A stretch of DNA of 64,000 nt from Aurantiochytrium sp. KH105 (Eukaryota; Sar; Bigyra; Thraustochytrida; Thraustochytriidae): NCBI GenBank assembly GCA_003116975.1, contig BGKB01000010.1:310001-374000 (forward strand), read 5' to 3'. Within the stretch, counting starts at the first letter, position 1; each line of letters begins with the position of its first letter. Shown here piece after piece: positions 1 to 9,464 of this stretch. Under the pieces are notes generated by a model. The model saw only the letters and a list, made by a program, of their open reading frames with translations. It was not told the origin of the DNA and did not search any database. A program made the position numbers and the translations under genes.

Positions 1-1
1 A

Positions 2-1684
2 ACGAACTTGTCAAACCAGGTGAGCCAGTTGCCACTATCTATCACAGAACGCGAATTTCTTGCTGGCGCAAAAGAGTTTGGCAGCGATGAGCTCCAGGAA
101 CTGCGAAAGCGCGCGAAGTCCGTGCTCGATACTCTTCACGGTGGTGAGAGGTCAACGATCCTGGAAATCGTCGTTCCGGACGCACTCGAGTCCGAATCTC
201 CCATGGCGCGCGCAACGGGGTTGGCAACGCTCAAGATTCTTCTCGAGTGCGATAGCGACGACGGCGACTGGTTGCGTCGTTTGCGGCGCGTTGGCGTCTT
301 GCGCCAGCTGTTATCAGCCATCGTAGACCGCGTCTGCGCGGACAGGTTGCTTGCAAACGCGCAGGTCGAAAAGATCTATGAGCTTTCCATGACTGCGCTT
401 TGCACGGCGGCGCAATCTGTGCACGGCGCGCAGGCCATCGTCAAGAGCGACTTTCTTCAGCGTCTCGCAAGCGAACCTCTTGTCGTACTTTGCGACAAGC
501 GCGCCCTCGATGCTTGGGCCGGCTCCATGGGGGATACGGAAATGCACATGTCAACAGATGCTGCCGGTGGATCTGGACTGGGCGGTCCTGGCGAGACATC
601 TTCGCCGTCCGGCGAGAACTTGCAGGAACGCCGCCACGATCTTGTTCTCCCCTTGTTGCGGCTCCTCTCTACGTTATTCACGACGCTCCGGGAAAACAGG
701 CAGCACGGTGGCAACGCAGACCTCGCGCAGCTGCAAAAGGACGTCTTGTTGTTCTTCCGTGTGCAGCGCCGGATGGTCAGTTCCAGCCTGGGCTTCCCAC
801 CATCGTCCATCAATGACATCGAGGAGAGTTCGTTGCTTCTCGCTCTTTTGGCGCATGCTACACGTGATAATGCCCAAACCGTCATGCAAGAGCTCGGTGG
901 GACGGCGGACGAGTTCGACACCCTCGTGTTCGACCTCATTCGCGAGGTATGTAATCCGCAGCCTCAGCGTGGCGAGTGGAAGGATGTCTTGGCACCGGCG
1001 CCGGGGCCCGAGTCTGCGCGTCACAAGGAAGTGGTTGCCGCGCCGCCGGATCTGTCACCAACTAAACCCGCGGCCAATGCTTCCCTCTTTCAGCTCGATG
1101 TATTTGCGCAACAGCGACGTCTCCTGCAAAATGCCATCATGTACACGCGGGCGCGCCGGGATGCTGTGCAACTCAAGGAGAACCCGTCGATGGGGCGCAA
1201 CGACTCGCACGCGCACTCTCTCATCCTTTGTCTCGACTACGCGGCACACTGCCTTGCATGCTTGTCGCGAAACTCGCCAACGGTCTTTGAAGATGCGCTG
1301 TCGGAGCACCGCAAGCCGCATCGAAACCTGGACGCTAACGCGGCCAGCATGATTGCCTCTTGGAGCCAGCATCCGCAGTACGCGCAGTGGTCCTGCTCGA
1401 CGCTTCTCTTTGTTCTCGAAGGTGCGCTCGTGGTCTTATATGCGCGTCTGAAGCAGATTCGTCGCTGGAGCGTTTCGGAGAAAAGCTCCAAGCAGTCTAA
1501 TTTTGGCGCTCAGTCGCCGAACGCCGTGCGCGCCTGGCTGGCGCACGACAAGCTGCTGGCAAACCATTTCGAGCCTGCCCGGGACAAGTCGGCAATCGAG
1601 CAGCTCGAGGAGGTTGTGCAGTCCAATTCGTCTAGCAGCCAGTTTGTACACTTGATCCTGCGTCGCATGCGCGAGCTCGTATAA
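2..1684 (+). CDS. Nup205/Nup192-like nucleoporin, C-terminal part (5' end outside window)
   Basis: The frame is open from base 2 with no ATG near the edge, so the gene starts left of the window; about 560 C-terminal residues are seen. The protein is an alpha-helical solenoid. A segment around residues 115-150 (AQSVHGAQAIVKSDFLQ) resembles the 'gain of function of one site per repeat' pattern near the C-terminus of the Nup205/Nup192 inner-ring scaffold, and the following block (LVLPLLRLLSTLFTTL) resembles its late helices. Known members act in the nuclear pore inner ring. No enzymatic motif or membrane segment is seen. Gly/Ser/Pro-rich linkers lie near residues 180-200 and 330-360. The family call rests on remembered pattern similarity only; another HEAT-like solenoid is possible. 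An AATAAA lies at 1787-1792, about 100 bases past the stop. The gene converges on TAF2. Confidence 0.5.
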   Translation, partial: TNLSNQVSQLPLSITEREFLAGAKEFGSDELQELRKRAKSVLDTLHGGERSTILEIVVPDALESESPMARATGLATLKILLECDSDDGDWLRRLRRVGVLRQLLSAIVDRVCADRLLANAQVEKIYELSMTALCTAAQSVHGAQAIVKSDFLQRLASEPLVVLCDKRALDAWAGSMGDTEMHMSTDAAGGSGLGGPGETSSPSGENLQERRHDLVLPLLRLLSTLFTTLRENRQHGGNADLAQLQKDVLLFFRVQRRMVSSSLGFPPSSINDIEESSLLLALLAHATRDNAQTVMQELGGTADEFDTLVFDLIREVCNPQPQRGEWKDVLAPAPGPESARHKEVVAAPPDLSPTKPAANASLFQLDVFAQQRRLLQNAIMYTRARRDAVQLKENPSMGRNDSHAHSLILCLDYAAHCLACLSRNSPTVFEDALSEHRKPHRNLDANAASMIASWSQHPQYAQWSCSTLLFVLEGALVVLYARLKQIRRWSVSEKSSKQSNFGAQSPNAVRAWLAHDKLLANHFEPARDKSAIEQLEEVVQSNSSSSQFVHLILRRMRELV

Positions 1685-1847
1685 GTTGTGGCTGCGCCCG
1701 AGCTCGTTATGTGCTATCTGCCGACGAGGAAAAGGGCACGAATGGGGGACAAACAAAAGCACACAGAGAGGATTGAAGTTCTTCGGAATAAACTTTTATC
1801 GATAGCACCCCCCTTATTTTTTTTTTATGGGTCTCAAATCTCTACAT

Positions 1848-4800
1848 TCACGCTGTCGGCCCTACTCCACCCTTGAGATTAATCTTGATGGTTGTGCGCT
1901 TTGCACCAGGCTTGGCGCTACGCATCTTGGGCGGAGGCAGGCCTCCGAAGGAATTGAAACCAATTCCGGCAGGACGCTTGTTGTTTTTGCGCAAATGGCC
2001 GCGAATTTCAGGGCGTGCACCTGACGAGAAATATTCAACGTCGTCGCTCCAGCCATCGAGAAAATGGCCAAGGTTGGAGACAGTGGTCATGGAGTGCTCA
2101 ATAATGGGCGGCGTTTTGAGACGCCAGATCGCACGCCACAACTGCGCCCACGCGAGGCGCATGCGACCGTCATACTCTGTTGACTCGTTGATGGTAGCCC
2201 ATAGTGAGGCCACAATATCTGTGGTTGGCACACGGGCGCGCTGGTCAATATCATCTGGCGCGTCAGATAGAGGGTAAAAGAGCCCCGAGGGCGAATTGTG
2301 GTCATCCAGCTCTGGGTAGGTGCGCGTGATGGTATCTGCATGCATCTCCAGCATGAATTTGACGACATTCCAGCGAAGCTGTGGACACGGGTCGATCGCC
2401 ACCGAATTAATGAGCCACTTGACAACTTGAAGCCATTCGATGCTGCAGTTCACGGCTGCCGAGGCCTTGAAGATGGTGGGTCGTCCTCGCTGGTTTATAT
2501 AGGCAACCACAATGGCCTTGAAGGCCTCCTCGCGCACATTGGCCCCCCAGTCGTGCGCGGCAATTACGGCAGCCGTCTTGTTCTCTGGCCTCACGGGCGC
2601 GCGAAATACCGCATAGGCAAAGTACGGCGTGCTGCCCTCTAGAATGCCCTCTGCCTCGAGTAGACTGAGCGCTCTCAAACAGCCGACGGTGACGACATGC
2701 TGCGCGCTCGGCTCGATGGCGTCATAGTGCATGTATCGGTGAATATGGTCGATGATGGCGTAATACTTGCCGAGAACTTGACGGATGGTGCGCTTGGAAC
2801 CAATGCTCTCGGCGACCTTGTCGAGGCCCTTTTCCTCCTCATTGTAAGTTCCGGCAACGTAGTTTACCACGACCTCTGCGGCCGCGACCATGAGGTCCTG
2901 CAGGTAGTCGCCGTCGTCAAACTTGTTAATGGAGTTGTCGTTGTCGCGCAAAAGCACGAGAACGAGGTCGCAGACCTCGTCAGGGGGTTTCAAAGAGCGT
3001 GCACGCATTCGCGCGAGCGCACGAACTACGGCGCGCTTCATGGCGTACTCGCCGGGCACACCAAAATCATTGGGCAGGAGCTTTCCAGTTTGTGGATGAA
3101 ACATCATTTTGCGAATCGCCAAGAGGGCAAGGTTGAGAGCAACCCAAGGATGCGACCCTGGCCGTTTTTCCAAGGGCATGCCCGCAAACTGAGCCTGATA
3201 TGCTTTCTTCGGAGCGTGTTGCGACTGCCACTCGGCCAGGGCAAGCATTGCCTCGGCGCGAACACGTGCGGGCCGCCGATAGTCCATGATGCAGGCAGCG
3301 ATCGCGCACAGATTCCGCAAGTCGAAAGCGGACTCTGCTGGGGCAGCACTGTCCCCGCCGGTGCCTGAGCCGCCGGCACTAGTGCCGCCCGCTGTCCCAC
3401 TGCCGCCTCCAGACTGAGCCTGGCCGCCGGGGCGTGACACGAGATTATCGGTGGCCGTTTTCGGCAAGCTCAGATCGCGGAGAGCCTGCACCTGCGCAAG
3501 CACATCCGTTTTGAGGTTGGTGTCGCTGAGAAGCTCGAGATTCATAATCTCTGTCTGCCGCCAGATGATCTGCCGCGGCCAGATGTAATCCGGGTCAACG
3601 ACGACATATTTGACGGGATTCTCGTTATGCCAGACCTGATCATCGCCCTCTGCGGCCATGAGGTAAAGAAGGTCCTTGGTGGGTAGCGCGGCTGGGTTCT
3701 CCCACTTACTAATACGCTCCTTTTCCGTGCGCGCCTTGCGGCCACCACGTTGACGCTGTCGGGTAGTGTGCATTTGGATTGTTTCCTTTTGCGGATCCCG
3801 AGCAGTACCCTTTGTGATTCGCCTCTTGTACTGCCAGGTATCATCCTCTTCGACTACGCGAATATCGAGAGGGAATTTGACGGTCTGGAAGCGGTCGTCG
3901 CCGCGCTGGGCAAACATAAAGTCGAGCTCATTCGTGGCAACCTTGTACTCGACAGCTGCGCGCATCTCGATGAACGTGCAACGTTTCAGCCAGTACGCCG
4001 CGAAATTGTCTCGATCACCGGCGCGAAAATCAGCCGGCTTGAACGCCGAGATGCGACACATGGACAGCAAAAAATCGTACTCGGTGAGGCCGCTCCAGCC
4101 ATGCTGCTCTTTACTGAGCTGTTTTTGCAGATCGTCACCAAGATCAATGTCGCTAAACTCGCCGAGAGCGGCTCGAGAGGGGCCCTGGTCGTCTGGCGCA
4201 GGGGGTTTGCCAGTGCGAAGCCAGGTCTTGAAGGCTTCGTCCTCGGCAAAAGTGCGGCGCAGGTAGTGGCAGAGAAGGCCTGCAAAGGGATCATCGCGAC
4301 CCAAGTCATCTTCCTCGAGGCTGTCCATGTTGGCGGCCTTGTCGAGCATATGGACCGTTGTAGCAGCTCGCTGTGCAAGGAGGCAGTCCAGATCAATGCC
4401 ACGGGCTCCCCACAGACAGCTGTTGACGGGGTCTGAGACCGAGGAGGGGCGCTGCAAGGGCCGCTGCAAAACGTTGCCACTGGGTCCGTGCCACTGCAAG
4501 ACTACCTCGTGACGGCGCTTGGCGCGCTTCATCCGACCAAAGGCTTGGGTAAGAAGCTCGCGAGGATCGGTGCTCCCCGTGAAAATCTGCTCTTCCCTGC
4601 TCATGGCGGTAGCTTGGCTCGTGGCTGGCGGCGCTGTCGACGCATTCTTATTTTTCTTTTTCTTGTTCGCTTGCTTGACAGGCTTGGGTGGCTTGTACTC
4701 GGCTTGTTTCCATGTCGCATCGGCGTAGCGGTACGCCAAGAATCCCGCCAGGCCAGCAACGAGCCAAACGTCGCCCTCCTCCTTGGGCCCAACACGCCCA

Positions 4801-6080
4801 CCAAAAAAGCTATAAGCTGCAGCCCGAGCCTGCTCAAAGTGCAAGTGCTTGTCAAACATGAGTCCAGCGCCTGCCGGTGAGTCTGCGCTCGGTGATCGGT
4901 CAGAACGCAAGAGTCCGCCCGATACAAAGCTCACGCATCCTGAAGGGGCCACGTCGACATGCGCGTCTTCCTGGTCGATGAAAACCTGCGAGTACGTGGG
5001 AAAGGGGAACTTTTCCAGTCGCATGTAGCGCATCATGTGGAAGATGGCGGCCTTGAGATGGGCCGTGGCCTTGCGCAGGGCCGTCTTTGGTGCTGCGTCG
5101 GGGAGGTGATACATCCGGATCCAATCCGCCTGCAACGCGCGCCGTTCGATGAAGGGTCCTACGCAGAGACCAATGTTGTACGGAGCAACGGGGTCCTCGT
5201 ATTCAAATCGGACCGTTTGCTCCCCTCGGACCTCGTTGACGGTTGCCTCGTGCTGAAGGCCGCCTGAAATGATTGTGAGGCCGAGAGGTGCTGTCACTTC
5301 GAGCTCAAAGGGACACTTTGCACTCAGCGTATCAACACAGGGAAACCAGCAACGCGCCCCGCAGCCGGACCCCAATGTCTCGGCTGCACACAGCGACGAG
5401 TACGTATAGACGTAAGAGAAGTACCTCTTGTCGTTGGTGCCGCGCTCGTACGACCACTTGTTGTTGGCATTGTGAGACCCACATCCCACGAAACGCAATC
5501 CTGCCTGAGGCCTGTCGAGGTGATATTCGATGCGGATCGTCAACCTTTTCGCTGCCACTTGCGCGGCTGGGATCTCGATGGAAAGCTCGCCGTCTTTACT
5601 CGCGAGGAGGTTTTCCGTGAGGAATGCATAAAAGGTCTTGAGATCGCGAACATTGTCTTCGACAACGACCTTTTTCATGTATTCGCTCAATTTCCATTGT
5701 GCAGGCTCTCCGTTCACGTAGACGTTTTCCACTGCGCACTGTCTGCAGTTCAAGAGGAGCTTCTTGCTCGTGTCCCAGTCGAGCACGCGGTTCATCTCAA
5801 AAGGTGACGACACGAGACCGTTGACGGTTGGCGCGGGCGCTGGCGCCGCGGGCGCTGGGGTAGCGTCTCCATTCGCCCCCGACGTGTCCGCGTGCGCTGC
5901 GTCGCCGCCGGCCTTGGCCTTGGCCTTGGCTGCTGCCGCGGCCGCGGCCGCCTCGTTGGCCTTAGCCTTCTCGGCGTGGAAGCCATCTTTGCGCCGGCAC
6001 ACGACCAGCTCTGTGCAGCCCTCGACGCGCTCGCGCGCGAGGTCCAGCCGCACGGCCAGCCGCTGCCGCAGCACCTCCAT
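1848..6080 (-). CDS. TAF2: TFIID subunit TAF2 (TAF150), M1-aminopeptidase-like
   Basis: A 1410-residue protein, close to the usual TAF2 size. TAF2 helps TFIID contact the core promoter initiator during RNA polymerase II preinitiation complex assembly. The N-terminal half has the M1-aminopeptidase-like fold: residues 98-200 match the TAF2 start (RQCAVENVYVNG, YHLDRPQAGLRFVG), and CWFPCVDTLSAKCPFELEV lies at about 244-262. The zinc-binding HEXXH motif of real M1 peptidases is not present, as expected for TAF2. An Ala/Lys/Pro-rich insert occupies residues 41-90 and a Gly/Ser linker lies near 890-920. The C-terminal half is helical (armadillo/HEAT-like), ending in a basic Gly/Lys-rich tail. The ATG at 6080 precedes the conserved start directly. 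It diverges from the FAD oxidoreductase gene. Confidence 0.93.
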   Translation of the reverse strand: MEVLRQRLAVRLDLARERVEGCTELVVCRRKDGFHAEKAKANEAAAAAAAAKAKAKAGGDAAHADTSGANGDATPAPAAPAPAPTVNGLVSSPFEMNRVLDWDTSKKLLLNCRQCAVENVYVNGEPAQWKLSEYMKKVVVEDNVRDLKTFYAFLTENLLASKDGELSIEIPAAQVAAKRLTIRIEYHLDRPQAGLRFVGCGSHNANNKWSYERGTNDKRYFSYVYTYSSLCAAETLGSGCGARCWFPCVDTLSAKCPFELEVTAPLGLTIISGGLQHEATVNEVRGEQTVRFEYEDPVAPYNIGLCVGPFIERRALQADWIRMYHLPDAAPKTALRKATAHLKAAIFHMMRYMRLEKFPFPTYSQVFIDQEDAHVDVAPSGCVSFVSGGLLRSDRSPSADSPAGAGLMFDKHLHFEQARAAAYSFFGGRVGPKEEGDVWLVAGLAGFLAYRYADATWKQAEYKPPKPVKQANKKKKNKNASTAPPATSQATAMSREEQIFTGSTDPRELLTQAFGRMKRAKRRHEVVLQWHGPSGNVLQRPLQRPSSVSDPVNSCLWGARGIDLDCLLAQRAATTVHMLDKAANMDSLEEDDLGRDDPFAGLLCHYLRRTFAEDEAFKTWLRTGKPPAPDDQGPSRAALGEFSDIDLGDDLQKQLSKEQHGWSGLTEYDFLLSMCRISAFKPADFRAGDRDNFAAYWLKRCTFIEMRAAVEYKVATNELDFMFAQRGDDRFQTVKFPLDIRVVEEDDTWQYKRRITKGTARDPQKETIQMHTTRQRQRGGRKARTEKERISKWENPAALPTKDLLYLMAAEGDDQVWHNENPVKYVVVDPDYIWPRQIIWRQTEIMNLELLSDTNLKTDVLAQVQALRDLSLPKTATDNLVSRPGGQAQSGGGSGTAGGTSAGGSGTGGDSAAPAESAFDLRNLCAIAACIMDYRRPARVRAEAMLALAEWQSQHAPKKAYQAQFAGMPLEKRPGSHPWVALNLALLAIRKMMFHPQTGKLLPNDFGVPGEYAMKRAVVRALARMRARSLKPPDEVCDLVLVLLRDNDNSINKFDDGDYLQDLMVAAAEVVVNYVAGTYNEEEKGLDKVAESIGSKRTIRQVLGKYYAIIDHIHRYMHYDAIEPSAQHVVTVGCLRALSLLEAEGILEGSTPYFAYAVFRAPVRPENKTAAVIAAHDWGANVREEAFKAIVVAYINQRGRPTIFKASAAVNCSIEWLQVVKWLINSVAIDPCPQLRWNVVKFMLEMHADTITRTYPELDDHNSPSGLFYPLSDAPDDIDQRARVPTTDIVASLWATINESTEYDGRMRLAWAQLWRAIWRLKTPPIIEHSMTTVSNLGHFLDGWSDDVEYFSSGARPEIRGHLRKNNKRPAGIGFNSFGGLPPPKMRSAKPGAKRTTIKINLKGGVGPTA

Positions 6081-6611
6081 CGCCGCGCGCTGCCGCCCCG
6101 CGCTCGGCCCGGCTGCCGCAGACGAGGGATGGATGTTCTAGCTCTGCCTGCTCCGTCTTCTCCTCCTCCTCGTTCAAGTTGACTTGCTGTTTGTTTGTTT
6201 TGAAAATTCAAAAGTTTTCAAAAAATCCTGCGGCGGGCGCTTAGCGGCACTTGCCGCGGCCGCGACCCCGACTGTAGCCGGGGGCTATAGCTGACTTGCG
6301 CGGGCCCATTGTTCTGTGGCCCGGCGCTCCACGAACAGCCGCGACCAAAAGACGAAGGACCCGGGCGCGCAGAACGCGAACTCCGACGCGGGCGAGGTCT
6401 GGTGCGAGCGGGACTCGCGAGACATCGACGCGGGGACCGGGCTGCAGGGCTACGCGCGCGGGCTGGGCCGGGCTGTGCTGGGCTGTGCGGTGCTCGGCGC
6501 CAGAGACAGAGGATAAGCATCAATTGAAGGGCAAGCGACGCTCTCGACGACGCTCACCGAAGGCGAGTGAGCGAGATAGCTAGTCGGAGACGTCTTGCTT
6601 TTTTGCGGATA
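6081..6611. promoter_or_regulatory. Divergent intergenic region, TAF2 / FAD oxidoreductase
   Basis: About 530 bases between two start codons. The sequence is GC-rich, especially 6230-6500, with repeated ggctgtgctgggctgtgc-type runs near 6470. It presumably holds both promoters. I see no TATA box placed convincingly for either gene and no RNA gene. Confidence 0.5.
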
Positions 6612-7790
6612 ATGTCCTCGGCGGGAAAATGCAAGGTGGCCATCGTGGGCGGCGGCATCGTTGGCGTGTCGACGGCGTACTTTCTTGCGAGTCGCGGATT
6701 GGGAGAAGGCGTGGTCCTCATTGAGTCGACGCGCATTGCTGCAGCTGCATCTGGCAAGGCCGGAGGCTTTCTCGCTAGAGACTGGGGCACGCCCGGCTCG
6801 ACGCAGGAACTCCACGAACGTGGCTTCGATCTTCACGAAGAACTTGCAAAGGTATTTGGACTTGCCTCGTACCGCAAACTCCCGACGCTCCAGGTCGATG
6901 TGAAAGCCCGGGCGTCCAAGGCGTCCAAGAAGCTCAAGGCGTCCGATGACGCAAAAGATGAGGTGCTCCTTGATCCGGCGACGACAAAGTCGCGCATGAT
7001 GGACCCTGACACGGCGCAAGTGACCCCACCTGAGCTCATTGACAACATGTGGTCCAAGGCCCAACAGGCCGGTGTCGAGCTGATCAATGCCAAGGCGACG
7101 GGTCTCGAGCGTCTTGAAGGTGGTGGTTTTGCGATCAAGCTCGTAGAGAGTGGGAAGAGCACGGCTGATCAAACAAGCAGCGAGCGCACTGTTGAAGCCG
7201 AAAAGGTGGTTCTCGCGATGGGTCCTTGGACCGTGGACGCTGAAGACTGGCTCGGAAAGTCAAAGCTCACGGTGCCCATGGTTGGGATCGCCAGCAGTAG
7301 CATGGTGGTCCATGCAGCCGAAGGCACAAAGATTGCTGCAACGGCCTGCTTCTGTGGCGATGATGCCCAAGGATGCCACCTCGAGATGTACCCTCGTCCG
7401 GACAATTCAGTCTACGTGTGCGGCTTTGGTGGCAGCCCGCATCTCGACAAGGCTACTTTGCAGCAGACCGGACCGGACGATGTCAAGCCGAATGAGGAGC
7501 GTGTCCCGCTGGCGCAAAAATCGTTTGCGCATCTTACAACTGGCCTCAGCGAGGGCAACGAGCGCGTGGATCTGCAATGCTGTCTTCGCCCCTGTACAGA
7601 TGACGCAACGCCAATGATTGGACCCGTTGAACCCGGCAAGTACGACCTGCTCATTGGCACTGGGCACAACTGCTGGGGTATTCTTTGGGGTCCCATCACA
7701 GGCAGCATTCTCGCTGACCTTGTGGAAAAACAGGCCACAGATGTTGATCTTCGTCCCTTCAATCCGCTGCGCTTCACGCGTGCTGCCTGA
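6612..7790 (+). CDS. FAD-dependent oxidoreductase, DAO family (Tda3-like)
   Basis: A 392-residue protein from the ATG at 6612; the frame extends back to a GTG at 6567, but that has no ATG. An N-terminal Rossmann dinucleotide-binding motif, GGGIVG at residues 13-18, is followed by the typical acidic residue after strand 2 (LIES). The segment AAAASGKAGGFLARDWG matches the 'ASGKAGGFLA' signature of the fungal Tda3 and DAO-type oxidoreductases. A C-terminal motif (GTGHNCWGILWGP) binds FAD in this family. Yeast Tda3 is linked to endosome-to-Golgi transport; the substrate here is unknown. No signal peptide is seen, so it is probably cytosolic. A Lys/Ser-rich insert lies near residues 97-115. Confidence 0.82.
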   Translation: MSSAGKCKVAIVGGGIVGVSTAYFLASRGLGEGVVLIESTRIAAAASGKAGGFLARDWGTPGSTQELHERGFDLHEELAKVFGLASYRKLPTLQVDVKARASKASKKLKASDDAKDEVLLDPATTKSRMMDPDTAQVTPPELIDNMWSKAQQAGVELINAKATGLERLEGGGFAIKLVESGKSTADQTSSERTVEAEKVVLAMGPWTVDAEDWLGKSKLTVPMVGIASSSMVVHAAEGTKIAATACFCGDDAQGCHLEMYPRPDNSVYVCGFGGSPHLDKATLQQTGPDDVKPNEERVPLAQKSFAHLTTGLSEGNERVDLQCCLRPCTDDATPMIGPVEPGKYDLLIGTGHNCWGILWGPITGSILADLVEKQATDVDLRPFNPLRFTRAA

Positions 7791-8307
7791 TGCGTTCATT
7801 TTCGCTCCCACTTCTGATTCGTACGAAAAAAGGTGATCGTCCTGCATCCCAATGAGCTCCTCCTCCTCATGAAAAACACTCGTGCGATGCATTGTCTGGC
7901 CGAATCGAAAAAGACAATAGACACGCGATGCGTGCTTGGATGTTGCTTCAGGGACAAGAGATCGAATACTGCGCGCATCGAGGATCGTGAGCGTGAGTGA
8001 TCGACCAAAGTAGTCGACGTGAATGACGAAGACGATTAGGATAGATGATCAGCGAAAGTAGTAGGCCAAGTTCTAGTCAATAATGAATGAAGATAAAAGA
8101 TGGTGATGATGCTGCCAATGACAAATTACAATGACAGTGATGATGAAAAGTTCACTCGTCGGGCACTATGCCTAGCTAAAACGATGAGCAAAGCGACAGC
8201 GTCGCACAAAGATACCGTACACTATATCGTACTCTCCAGCATCGTCGTGCTCTCAAATCCCGATCGTCTGTGATCAGACTGAAGAGCGGTCTCCGAGTAG
8301 AGTCCCG
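7791..8307. other. Intergenic spacer between two + strand genes
   Basis: About 520 bases. It must contain the 3' end of the FAD oxidoreductase transcript and the promoter of the following SDR-like gene. From 8030 onward it is AT-richer, with gatgatg-type runs. No gene, RNA or clear signal is seen. Confidence 0.4.
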
Positions 8308-9246
8308 ATGACGGCAATGCGGCGTGCGACGTGGACCGCAGCGACGCTGGCAACCATTGCCGCCGCCCTTGTGCTAACCCTGGTTGCTCTCGCGACTCCT
8401 GCGCAGGCCCGCGCGGTGGTACGTGAGGCACTGGTGGACATTGACGAGGGCCTGTCCGTACACGAAAAGATATCGACGCAGCCCCTGCGCGACGGGGGAG
8501 TTTGGGTCGTGAGCGGGGCAACAGGACGTACGGGCGCCCTTGCGTACCATGCGCTGCAGGCCAGCGGCAACGTGGATGTCCGAGCGCTCATTCGTAACGC
8601 CACCAAGGCAAAGTCAGAGCTAAATTGCGGTGAGTGCACCGAAAGCGAGGGGATCTTCATTGGCGATGTCACCAAGAGAAAGACTTTGACTCGCGCCATG
8701 AAAGGCGCTGACGGTCTCGTGATTCTCACGGGGTCATACCCTCTCCAGGACAGCTCAGGCCATTACTATTACCCATCAGGTGCGACACCCAAAGATATCG
8801 ATTGGCGTGGCACGGTCAATCAAATCCTCGAGGCCAAGGCGAACGGGGTCAAGCACATCGTTCTCGTCTCTTCGCTGGGAACAACGGTCCCGGATGGCGC
8901 GCTGGACAAGCTTGGTAATGGGCACACTCTCTTCTACAAGCTCAACGCGGAAGCAACGTTGATGCAGTCCGGTTTGACATTTTCCATTATCAAGCCATGC
9001 GGTCTCACAAACCAATCACTCCATCTTGGCACACAAGTGGGCCACTGTGATAACTTCAAGCACATCCCGGTAGCTCCCCTCATCTCGAGGGCGAGCATCG
9101 CCTCGTATGTCAAGGCCATCGTTTTTGCCACAGGAGATTTAGGTCGCAACGTACGATTCGGTGTTTGCTCCGATCCGCTCCGGCCCTTTGGCAAAGACGA
9201 CATGAACAAGCTGTTGGCGGCGGCTGCGGACATGAGCGACTGCTAA
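8308..9246 (+). CDS. NAD(P)-binding atypical SDR / NmrA-like protein with N-terminal membrane anchor
   Basis: 312 residues. Residues 12-34 are a hydrophobic signal peptide or anchor ending near AQARA, so the protein enters the secretory path or an organelle. A Rossmann fold follows with GATGRTG at residues 70-76, then the core order of atypical SDRs: FIGDVTKRKTL (nucleotide specificity loop region), ADGLVILTG, and IVLVSSLG. The length fits the NAD(P)-binding_10/NmrA group rather than classical SDRs, which would show a YxxxK active site; the equivalent FYKLNAEATL region keeps only a partial match. The substrate is unknown. A second Met lies at residue 4. It follows the FAD oxidoreductase on the same strand; there is no evidence that the two are linked functionally. 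Confidence 0.75.
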   Translation: MTAMRRATWTAATLATIAAALVLTLVALATPAQARAVVREALVDIDEGLSVHEKISTQPLRDGGVWVVSGATGRTGALAYHALQASGNVDVRALIRNATKAKSELNCGECTESEGIFIGDVTKRKTLTRAMKGADGLVILTGSYPLQDSSGHYYYPSGATPKDIDWRGTVNQILEAKANGVKHIVLVSSLGTTVPDGALDKLGNGHTLFYKLNAEATLMQSGLTFSIIKPCGLTNQSLHLGTQVGHCDNFKHIPVAPLISRASIASYVKAIVFATGDLGRNVRFGVCSDPLRPFGKDDMNKLLAAAADMSDC

Positions 9247-9464
9247 AAGGAAGAAAGAAACAACGAAAGAAGTAAAAGGTATTCAGCAAAGTCTTGGTGG
9301 GGTGCGGACATGGAGAAGAAAAGAAACCAAGCAGGTCTTATAAGCGAATTTTCGTTTTCTATTTATGAAGAACCAAAGCGTATTGTCTCGGCACGAAGAA
9401 AGAAACGAAAACGGAAACAAACAATCAAACAATCGAAGGTGGTTGAAGACGACTGAACGTAGCA

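Noticed and set aside
480-1352. 290-codon + strand frame inside the Nup-like gene
   Set aside because: Cys/Arg/Ser-rich shadow frame; the frame kept is helical and continuous to a good stop.
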